Source: Schaalia radingae (GTDB taxonomy: Bacteria; Actinomycetota; Actinomycetes; Actinomycetales; Actinomycetaceae). Taken from it: a DNA stretch of 64,000 nucleotides. Of this stretch, positions 18,238 to 24,898 are shown in pieces (the first letter of the stretch is position 1; every line of letters begins with the position of its first letter). The notes under the pieces were generated by a model. That model did no database searches and was not told the DNA's origin. It saw nothing but the letters and a program-made list of their open reading frames with translations. Location: the NCBI RefSeq assembly GCF_900106055.1, contig NZ_LT629792.1, positions 2,108,001 to 2,172,000 on the forward strand, read 5' to 3'. Position numbers and translations under genes: made by a program.

Positions 18238-19365
18238 CTAATCGAACAGGCCGAAGGTAAAATCTGTTGCTTTTCCGCCAAGCCACTTACCGCCGGCACC
18301 ACCCGCGACGCCACCGATGATGCCGCCAACGGCCGCTCCGATCGGTCCGCCAACAGCCATACCAATAGCTGCGCCACCCATCGCACCAGCTTTGCCGCCA
18401 GCCCAGCCACCGCCGACTTCCAGCAGTGTTCGGGTTCCGGCACGTGCAACCTTTTCTCCGGTTCCCATACCAGGATTGAGCGCACTGTCCGTCTTCCACT
18501 GGTCGTAAGCGGTGGTGCCAGCATCGACAGCGGTGAGCACACGCCCAGCATGCTTCGTGACCTTGCTGACTTTGTCGAGGATCTCTGGCGAATCTCCCCA
18601 TCCCTTACCAAGGTTGACCTTGTCTTTAAATGTGTGGAACCGAACCTCTGGCGTATCTTTGAAATGCTTTCCGAGTCTCTTCGGATCGAACGTGGCACCG
18701 TTGAGCTTGAAGTTGATGCCCTTAATAAGCTTGACGGCATCGCCGGTGCGGGACTTCAGCATCTTCAGGAAGCCCAGCGTCGTACCGCCACCTGAGAACA
18801 TCCCAGTGAAAGCCTTGACCAGCCAGTTGGCGGAAGTAACGGCACTGCATGCGTTCTGCAGCTCACTGTGAGCCACGTCCTCATCGCGGCGGACGATGCT
18901 CACCTCTCCCGCGAGGGTCGAATAGAGGGCCTGCTTTTCCATGTACTCAGTCCACGCCTGGATGAGAGCCGCATTCGTCACCGGATCCGCCGGAACCGGC
19001 AGCGGAGGCGGAGGCGGAGGCAGTTCGATTGAAGTCTTGGGGATAACAATCAGCTTGCCTGCTGCCGCCCGACCTTCAATGTCTTTGAGGCGGGTCTTAC
19101 ATGAACGAATCAACGTCACAAATGAGTCAACGGCACCAGCAAAAGTTTCGATCTCATCATGGATCTCCTGCGCTGATTTAGTGGCAGACTGGATAGCCGC
19201 GGACGCTTCAGCTGCCGTGTAGCCCACCAGCTCAGACTGCACGATGCTATTGGCCCGATCGAGGTCCTTAATACCGTCGTACACTTGGCCCCTGCCATGC
19301 AGGAGGACTCCACTCTTCCAGGAGGAGAGCGTTTCGGGTTCTATATCGAGCTTGGTGTCAATCAT
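18238..19365 (-). CDS. Large WXG/LXG-like protein with C-terminal glycine zipper (candidate secreted toxin)
   Basis: A 375-residue protein without a signal peptide. Residues 1-115 are helical and WXG/LXG-like (SSWKSGVLLHGRG, then a long helix near 45-100). A proline run (ELPPPPPPLPVPADP) and a second helical stretch follow. Residues 190-300 form a unique region. Residues 315-370 are a glycine zipper (GGKAGAMGGAAIGMAVGG and GGIIGGVAGGAGG). Glycine zippers of this kind insert into membranes in secreted effectors, including type VII LXG toxins. The ATG has AGGAGG upstream and overlaps the small partner gene by 4 nt. No nuclease or peptidase motif is visible. Secretion and toxicity are inferred. 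Confidence 0.7.
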   Translation of the reverse strand: MIDTKLDIEPETLSSWKSGVLLHGRGQVYDGIKDLDRANSIVQSELVGYTAAEASAAIQSATKSAQEIHDEIETFAGAVDSFVTLIRSCKTRLKDIEGRAAAGKLIVIPKTSIELPPPPPPLPVPADPVTNAALIQAWTEYMEKQALYSTLAGEVSIVRRDEDVAHSELQNACSAVTSANWLVKAFTGMFSGGGTTLGFLKMLKSRTGDAVKLIKGINFKLNGATFDPKRLGKHFKDTPEVRFHTFKDKVNLGKGWGDSPEILDKVSKVTKHAGRVLTAVDAGTTAYDQWKTDSALNPGMGTGEKVARAGTRTLLEVGGGWAGGKAGAMGGAAIGMAVGGPIGAAVGGIIGGVAGGAGGKWLGGKATDFTFGLFD

Positions 19366-19682
19366 TTACCCATTCCTCCTGACTGGGGGTAGTAAACCCC
19401 GCCCGCGTGAGGGTAAACCGAGGTAAGTTCGCTAAAGATTCGAGCTTCTGAAGCTTCAAAATTCTGATCAGCGGTCGACAGACTGCCACTCACCTTCCCT
19501 GTTCCATCAGCCAGGGCTTTCAGGCCTTCAGTAAACTTGCTCAGTACAGCATTCACACTTGCCGTGGACTTGCCAAAATCAGGCGGCGCCCCGAAATTCA
19601 CTCCCGCGAACGTGCTGTTCGCGTCGTTCAATCGCGCTTGTGCTGCTTGCGACCGATCCTGCTTCCATTTCAGATCGCTCAT
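19362..19682 (-). CDS. Small WXG100-like partner protein
   Basis: A 106-residue protein that appears to be two helices around a Gly/Pro-rich turn (NFGAPPDFGKS), the second reaching FEASEARIFSEL. Size and shape fit the WXG100/ESAT-6 class or LXG-partner (Lap-like) proteins, although the WxG turn itself is not present. Such proteins pair with a larger substrate for export. It heads the cassette, with GAGGGG 6 nt before the ATG, and overlaps the large gene by 4 nt (ATGA). Confidence 0.65.
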   Translation of the reverse strand: MSDLKWKQDRSQAAQARLNDANSTFAGVNFGAPPDFGKSTASVNAVLSKFTEGLKALADGTGKVSGSLSTADQNFEASEARIFSELTSVYPHAGGVYYPQSGGMGK

Positions 19683-20180
19683 ACGATCCCCTCACGTGTC
19701 TCATCGCAGATACGTCGTGACCAACGCGCCACGCTAACTCTTCGATTGCCGCACTTAGGTTAGGGATTCTGATTAAACGGTGGGTAAACAGAATGTGAGC
19801 AGTTTTCAGGCGCCCGTCACAAGCGGGTCGGCCGCCCTCGTCAATCACGCCAACACTGAGCGAGACCTTGCCGCCTCCATCATCCACCGGGCTGCATAAT
19901 CCTCGTCCGCGGGCACCTCTCTCACGAGGAAGAACACACATCGACGCTCCTACCTCGCGCGCGGGCGTCACGACTATTGAGGAGCGGAACCGCAGGCCCT
20001 CACGCACCCACCCCCGACACCTCATCGTGAAGTCGACCACATCAAAAACACCTACATCGAACCGGGCATTTCTGGCTTCCGCACTGGAATTTCACTATAT
20101 GGACGGGCGTGAGAGCCGAAGACAGATCAACTTGGCACGCCCCGCCAGTGCTCCACCACGCAGCGACATGCCCTGTTAAG
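19683..20180. other. Non-coding stretch upstream of the WXG-like gene
   Basis: No convincing gene is visible. A long frame on the minus strand runs through this stretch into the WXG-like gene in another phase and has no family resemblance. The stretch holds one exact copy of CGCCCTCGTC (19833-19842) and, at its end, AGCGACATGC and TAAG next to the IS end. The promoter of the cassette should lie in the part near 19700-19790. Confidence 0.5.
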
Positions 20181-20207
20181 TGAACTAGCCCCTGAAAGTT
20201 GGACTGG
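20181..20207. repeat. Left terminal inverted repeat of the outer IS3-family element
   Basis: The 27-bp end starting TGAACTAGCCCC matches the complement of the far end (23400-23426, TGAAGTGTCCCC) at 22 of 27 positions, including an identical 12-bp AAGTTGGACTGG. TAAG flanks it on the outside (20177-20180) and also follows the right end (23427-23430), as expected for a 4-bp target duplication. Confidence 0.75.
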
Positions 20208-20215
20208 TTTAATTC

Positions 20216-20652
20216 TAGGCGGTTAGGGCTTCAAGGCCGTAGTTGAATTCGTGGTTACCAGCACCCACCGCATCGTATTTCAAGTAGTTGAACACACTAG
20301 CCATCGGGTCAACAGTGCTATCTGTCCGGTTCGAGTGGTACACCATTTCCATTCATGAGCCCTGCGCAGCGTCGCCGTTGTCTAGAAGCAGCACGGCGTT
20401 CTTACCTTTTTCTTCACGAACGTTCTGGATTGCCGTTGAGGGGTGATCCATACCGCGAACATTTTGGGGTTTGGAAGAGCCAAAGGGCTGCCCGGTGAAG
20501 TAGTCGTGGTCCACTAGGGTGCCATAAATGAAGGTTTTGGTTTTCAAAACAAAACAGGCAAGGTTACTTTTGTACTTTAACTTCACTTGAGATGCAGGTC
20601 TTACAAATTTGCGCTCGTACATATCGCGGATTTGGCCGGGCGGAGCAAACAA
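20216..20652 (-). pseudogene. Decayed 5'-nucleotidase / cyclic-nucleotide phosphodiesterase fragment
   Basis: Two blocks of the metallophosphatase domain are readable in the same frame. The first contains GTLVDHDYFTGQPFGSSKPQ and ends LLLDNGDAAQGS. The second contains VYHSNRTDSTVDPMASVFNY and GAGNHEFNYGLEAL. They are separated by an in-frame TGA. GD..QG and GNHE are metal-binding motifs of the family. The region N-terminal to GTLVDHD is unlike the family, and the C-terminal nucleotidase domain is missing where the IS end begins. Intact relatives are secreted or cell-wall-anchored enzymes. This copy cannot be functional. Confidence 0.85.
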
Positions 20653-20717
20653 CGTTGTTTTGGTGCCTCACCGAAATTTCGTTCAGCACTGTTCGGACTA
20701 TAGGAGAAATTGGCGAC

Positions 20718-20747
20718 GGGGGTGAGACCGTTTAAGGTCTCACCCCC
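20718..20747 (-). terminator. Hairpin terminator behind the surface-protein remnant
   Basis: A perfect 12-bp stem, GGGGGTGAGACC/GGTCTCACCCCC, with a 6-nt loop. It lies 35 bp downstream of the stop of the sorting-signal fragment on the minus strand. Confidence 0.8.
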
Positions 20748-20781
20748 GTACTGTTATGCCGGTGTTTCGTCGGCTAGGCGA

Positions 20782-21027
20782 TTAGTTCTCCTCGCCTTCT
20801 CGACGGCGTCGCACGAGCGCCAGGCCAAGGCCTGCTACGCCCATTGCGGCTGCGATACCAACGAGTCCTGATACCTGCGCGCCGGTGCGTACAAGCTTAA
20901 ACTTCTTGACTCCCGGCTCGGTGGTCATATCGCCAGCGGCAGACTTCTCAACGGTGACCGTCACGCGATCAATCTCGTTGCCGTTCTTGTCCTTGACGAT
21001 AACTACGATCTTGTCACCAGGCTTAGC
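20782..21027 (-). pseudogene. C-terminal remnant of a cell-wall-anchored surface protein
   Basis: The frame reads PAKPGDKIVVIVKDKNGNEI, continues through a threonine/glycine stretch, and ends with a sorting signal. LVRTGAQ replaces LPxTG and is followed by a hydrophobic helix (VSGLVGIAAAMGVAGLGLAL) and VRRRREGEEN. The 5' part of the gene is absent: upstream the frame runs into the inverted repeat of an IS element at 21028. This is the 3' end of a sortase substrate truncated by transposition. It may belong to the same ancestral protein as the 5'-nucleotidase fragment, but their order is wrong for a simple insertion. Confidence 0.75.
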
Positions 21028-21095
21028 GGGTCTGCTGAGGGTTTGGTTGACGTCTAGTTTGTTTTGCTGGGGCGGGGCAGGGAAGGGTGTTGATT

Positions 21096-21407
21096 ATGTT
21101 GGAGTTGTATTCAGAGTAGTTCAAAGCTGATGTTGTGGCGTTGGTGGAGTCTGGGGTTGCTCGCCGTCAGGTGTGTGCTGATTTGGGGATCTCGCGTTCC
21201 TCGTTGCAAAAATGGATTACTGATACGAGGTTGCAGGCTCAGGGGATGCAACCGTCTGCCGATCCGGTAGCGACTAAAGAGATAAGCCAGGCTTTGAAAC
21301 GGATTCGCGAGTTGGAGATGGAAAACGAAGTGCTACGTGCCGCGGCGGCGTACCTGTCTCAAGAAGCGATTCGCCCAAAAGGGTCTTCCCGACCGTGGAA
21401 AAGCTGA
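21096..21407 (+). pseudogene. IS3-family orfA (HTH subunit) with early stop codon
   Basis: Reads MLELYSE, then TAG (21117-21119), then FKADVVALVESGVARRQVC and GISRSSLQKWI, a classic orfA helix-turn-helix. A leucine-zipper-like part follows (LKRIRELEMENEVLRAAAAY). The nonsense codon at position 8 means a full product is not made from the normal start. A downstream GTG (21135) could still give 90 residues. The sequence CCCAAAAGG near 21376 is a plausible -1 frameshift site into orfB. Confidence 0.8.
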
Positions 21408-22255
21408 TCAAGGCGGGTAAGGCGACCTTGACGGTAGCGGCTCGGGTACTGGGGTTTTCCCGCCAAGCATTTTATAAATGGGCTGCTAAGCCAGTTTCGA
21501 ACAGGCAAGCCCAAGAAGTAGAGCTTATAGACAAGATTCGCCAGATTCACAGTGACGATCCTGAATTTGGTTACCGCCTGATAGCAGACGAGCTCCATGA
21601 TCAAGGGATAGAGATTTCTGAGCGTCGAGTATGGCGATTGTGTTCTCATGCTCAGGTGTTCTCGGTGATCGCTAGGCGTAAGCCGCGTGGGAAGAAGTCG
21701 GGTGCTCCAGTACATGATGACCTGTTACAGCGTCACTTCCACGCTGATGCGCTCAACGTTGCGTGGGCTACAGATATTACGGAGCATTGGACCAAAGAGG
21801 GCAAGCTGTATCTGTGTGCGATCAAAGACCTGTGCTCGCGAAGAATCGTGGGCTATGCGACCGGTGGGCGAATGAAATCACGCCTCGTGGTGGCGGCGCT
21901 CGATGATGCGATGAGGAAACGAGGCAATCCCCATGGCGTAATCGTTCACTCTGATCGTGGCTCGCAATTTCGTTCTAGAATATTCCGTGCCGCGCTGAAA
22001 TCTTACGGCGCGAGGGGATCTATGGGCAGAGTTGGAGCGTGTGGGGATAACGCTGCGATGGAATCTTTCTTCGCTCTTGTACAAAAGAACGTTCTTGATC
22101 GTGGCTCTTGGAACAGGCGCCGTGAATTATCTGCCGCGATCACTCACTGGATTGAACGGACATATCACAGGAAAAGACGGCAACGAGCACTGGGTAAATT
22201 GACACCAATCGAATACGAAACAATCATGGAACCAGCCGCATCCCTTGCGGCCTAA
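21395..22255 (+). CDS. IS3-family transposase orfB (DDE integrase domain)
   Basis: A 286-residue protein with the retroviral-type core: first Asp in VAWATDITEHW, second in IVHSDRGSQF, and Glu in NAAMESFFALVQ, with the HTH_21-like YRLIADEL region before. These are the three DDE residues, so the domain itself looks intact. It is normally made as an orfAB fusion by -1 frameshifting, and orfA here has a nonsense codon, so activity is doubtful. Confidence 0.88.
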   Translation: MEKLIKAGKATLTVAARVLGFSRQAFYKWAAKPVSNRQAQEVELIDKIRQIHSDDPEFGYRLIADELHDQGIEISERRVWRLCSHAQVFSVIARRKPRGKKSGAPVHDDLLQRHFHADALNVAWATDITEHWTKEGKLYLCAIKDLCSRRIVGYATGGRMKSRLVVAALDDAMRKRGNPHGVIVHSDRGSQFRSRIFRAALKSYGARGSMGRVGACGDNAAMESFFALVQKNVLDRGSWNRRRELSAAITHWIERTYHRKRRQRALGKLTPIEYETIMEPAASLAA

Positions 22256-22297
22256 AAATCAGAAGGAAAACTGTCAACCAAACCCTCAGCAGACCCC

Positions 22298-22833
22298 TGG
22301 TATTGGAATCCTTGGTCGGTGTGGACTACCAGACCCGGGCCCGGCTTAGCCTTGTTCAAAGCCTTGCGGAGACTGGTGTTGGTCAGTTCAAGATTGGCTG
22401 ATTTCCCGACCGTGTAGGAAACGACTGAGTGATCGAACAAGTCGATGATTGGTGAGAGATAGATCTTGGACGATCCGAGACGGAACTCGGTAACGTCAGA
22501 GACCCATTTTTGGTTCGGGCTAGTAGCAGTGAAGTCGCGGGCTAACACGTTTGGGGCAATGGTCGATAGTGTGCCTCGGTAAGAGTTATAGCGTTTCTTC
22601 TGACGGACCAGGCAGGTCAGTCCTTCACGCTTCATAAGCTTGGCGACGAGTTTACGAGAGACCACCAGGCCCTGGCGGTGTAGGGCGAGTCGGATCCTAC
22701 GGTGACCATACCGACCGCCCGAAGCTTCAAAAATTGTTCTGATCTTGGCTCGAAGATCAGCATGTTTATCTGGCTGTCCTAGGCGGGCTTGATGGTAGTA
22801 GAACGTTGATCTGGCCAATCGCGCTACCCGCAA
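22298..22833 (-). pseudogene. Truncated IS3-family transposase orfB
   Basis: The HTH_21 part (RYGHRRIRLALHRQGLVVSR) and the first two catalytic Asp motifs (WVSDVTEF and VVHTDQGFQYQ) are present. The frame then runs into the inner IS and stops, losing the third catalytic residue and the C-terminus. The frame is open back to a -1 frameshift site (CTAAAAG near 22920) in orfA, which would produce the orfAB fusion in an intact copy. Confidence 0.88.
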
Positions 22834-22886
22834 AAGAACATCGAGATCATGATGGGACTTGAGTGTAACGATTACTCGAGCTCGGT

Positions 22887-23366
22887 CTATTGCTCGTTGT
22901 TCATCAAGTCCCTTAATGCTTTTAGGTAGGCGTTCTCCGCTTCTAAGTCCCTGATCCGTTGTTCAAGTTCCTCAGTTTGAGATAACACCCTGGGACCGGT
23001 CTTAGGTCGCCTGCCCTTAGGCTTAGGGCGCAAGCCGTCTTCGCCTTGGTCGCGATAGATCCGCACCCAGCTCGTCACCACGTTGACAGAAGCCAATCCC
23101 AAGTCCTGCGCGATACTCATCCGGGTCTTGCCGGCCAGAAAGCGTTGAACAGCATCACGTTTGACTTCAAAGGTAAAAACTCGCTTATGTGACTTATTCA
23201 CAAGAACAAGCCTGCCATGAATACGCCACCGATTATAGAAACGATCGCACGGCTTGAAACTCAAGCCAAGGTAAGAAGCAGCCGCTGCGGCACCACACCC
23301 CTGCTCAAACAAAGCAACTAAACGCGTCTGATCAGACTCAGTCAATGAAGATAAAGAAGAAACCAT
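22887..23366 (-). CDS. IS3-family (IS150-like) orfA
   Basis: About 159 residues. Two helix-turn-helix regions (SDQTRLVALFEQGCGAAAAA and FLAGKTRMSIAQDLGL) are followed by a coiled-coil/leucine-zipper end (LEQRIRDLEAENAYLKALRD), as in IS150-type orfA. The start at 23366 (MVSSLSSL) is chosen because GGGGGA lies upstream. The gene is complete, but its partner orfB is truncated, so the element is not autonomous. Confidence 0.85.
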   Translation of the reverse strand: MVSSLSSLTESDQTRLVALFEQGCGAAAAASYLGLSFKPCDRFYNRWRIHGRLVLVNKSHKRVFTFEVKRDAVQRFLAGKTRMSIAQDLGLASVNVVTSWVRIYRDQGEDGLRPKPKGRRPKTGPRVLSQTEELEQRIRDLEAENAYLKALRDLMNNEQ

Positions 23367-23530
23367 GAAAATGTCCCCCGGAAAAAGAAACTGAATAATC
23401 CAGTCCAACTTCCGGGGGACACTTCATAAGCGACATGCTCCATTAAAGGCCACGCGGTCTGCACACTCAGTACAATGGTGGCGCTACCTGCCGCTGGCAG
23501 GCTGCGCATCAAACAGTGAGGATTGACGCC

Positions 23531-24898
23531 ATGAAGAACGCCTTGGGTTTCGGTTTAGGGACGCTGGGGCGCGACATGATGTACGGAATGGTGTCGATGT
23601 ACCTCATGTTCTACCTCACCGACGTCCTGGACCTGTCGACCGGTGCGCTCGCAGCGGTCACCGTCGTGCTGGTGCTCATGCGGATCTTCGACGCCGTGAA
23701 TGATCCGTTTATGGGTTACGTCGTCGACAATACGCGCACGCGGTGGGGCAAATTCAAACCGTGGATCACGATCGGCGCATGCGGATGGTGCATTGGCACG
23801 GTGCTGCTGTTCACCGACTGGGGGGTGCGAGGCTGGCAATTCATCACGCTGTTCATCGTGGTCTACCTGGTGTTCGAGGTCGCCTACACGATGAACGACA
23901 TCTCCTACTACGGGATGATGCCGTCACTGACCCGCGACAAGGCTGAGCGTGAACGCATCGGAGTGGTCACACGTATCTGCGCGAACATTGGCCTGTTCTC
24001 CATCGTTGTCGGCATCGTGCCGGTGACTCAGTGGCTCACAGGTGTGCTGGGGGATGCGCAGCGTGCCTGGCAGCTGCTGGCGATCGTGCTGTCGATCATT
24101 GCGATCGCTTTCCAGTCCATCACGCTGATCTTTGCGCACGAGACCGTGCATGTGAAGTCGGAGTCGACGCCGCTGCGCGAACTCGTCAGCGTCATCTTCA
24201 AGAACGATCAGCTGCTGTGGGTGTCGCTGACGTTCCTGCTGTATATGTCCGGCTACACCCTGCTGACCAGCCTGGGCCTGCATTACTTCAAGTACCTGGT
24301 GGGAGACGAAGGCAAGTACCCGGTTTTCGCGCTGGTTCTGGGCGTGACCCAGTTGGGCACGCTGCTGGTATTTCCCTTGATTTCTGCCCGCATGCCGAGG
24401 CGACAGGTCTTCACCCTGGGGTGCGGCGCTTCCGTCGTGGGATACGTGGTGTTCATCTGTGCCGGCAGCAACATGGCCGTCATTTTGTGCGCCGGGTTGT
24501 TCCTGTTCTTCGGGGAGGCACTGTTCCAGGTGCTGCTCATGATGTACATCGCGGACAGTGTGGAGTACGGCGAATGGAAGCTGGGGCGGCGCAACGAGTC
24601 CATTACTTTTTCCCTGCAGCCCTTCATCTATAAGCTGTCCGGTGCAATTTCTTCGGGCCTGATGGGTATCTGCCTGATCTGGTCGGGTGTGGAGAGCGCC
24701 ACCAGTTCTGCCGATGTCGCCGAGTCGGGCACGTGGATTTTCCGGCTGTTCATGATGGTCGTCCCCCTGATTTTGACCGTCGCGGCGTTCCTGGTGTTCC
24801 GGCACGGCTATCGCATTGACGAAGCCACATACAGTTCAATTGTCGCAAGCCTGCAAGACAGTGAAAAAACCAGCACACCCGAGGAGGAAGCACGATGA
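23531..24898 (+). CDS. Glycoside/sugar:cation symporter (GPH family, MFS)
   Basis: A 455-residue transporter with about twelve hydrophobic helices. The family motif is FYLTDVL in helix 1 and NDPFMGYVVDNTRTRWGKFKPW after helix 2, with YSMxxD-like AYTMNDISYYGMMPSLT later. This is the GPH (MelB/XylP-like) signature, so it should import a glycoside with H+ or Na+. The ATG at 23531 has a GAGG upstream. Its stop overlaps the alpha-glucosidase start (ATGA), pointing to an alpha-glucoside (isomaltose, maltose or sucrose-type) as the substrate. Confidence 0.9.
   Translation: MKNALGFGLGTLGRDMMYGMVSMYLMFYLTDVLDLSTGALAAVTVVLVLMRIFDAVNDPFMGYVVDNTRTRWGKFKPWITIGACGWCIGTVLLFTDWGVRGWQFITLFIVVYLVFEVAYTMNDISYYGMMPSLTRDKAERERIGVVTRICANIGLFSIVVGIVPVTQWLTGVLGDAQRAWQLLAIVLSIIAIAFQSITLIFAHETVHVKSESTPLRELVSVIFKNDQLLWVSLTFLLYMSGYTLLTSLGLHYFKYLVGDEGKYPVFALVLGVTQLGTLLVFPLISARMPRRQVFTLGCGASVVGYVVFICAGSNMAVILCAGLFLFFGEALFQVLLMMYIADSVEYGEWKLGRRNESITFSLQPFIYKLSGAISSGLMGICLIWSGVESATSSADVAESGTWIFRLFMMVVPLILTVAAFLVFRHGYRIDEATYSSIVASLQDSEKTSTPEEEAR

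Larger units (their letters stand above)
21028..22296 (+). mobile_element. IS3-family insertion sequence (inner copy)
   Basis: Bounded by a perfect 24-bp inverted repeat, GGGTCTGCTGAGGGTTTGGT plus TGAC at 21028-21051 and its complement at 22273-22296. If the ends follow the IS3 rule (TG...CA), the element would be 21033-22291. It carries orfA and orfB in two frames. The right side abuts a truncated transposase of another IS3 element. The left side abuts a surface-protein remnant. The two flanks are unrelated and show no direct repeat, so the copy has been involved in a rearrangement after insertion. Confidence 0.88.
22297..23426 (-). mobile_element. IS3-family insertion sequence (outer copy, truncated)
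   Basis: The 5' two-thirds of a second IS3 element, on the minus strand: inverted repeat at 23400-23426, orfA and the first part of orfB. It ends abruptly where the inner IS begins (22296/22297). Its matching other end is found 2 kb away at 20181-20207. TAAG follows the right end (23427-23430). Confidence 0.85.

Noticed and set aside
19579-20040. Minus-strand reading frame overlapping the WXG-like gene
   Set aside because: It runs in another phase through the WXG-like gene, has no recognisable domain and no good start site.
23924-24805. Long minus-strand frame opposite the sugar symporter
   Set aside because: Its composition (Gln/His/Arg-rich) is that of an antisense shadow of a GC-rich transporter gene.
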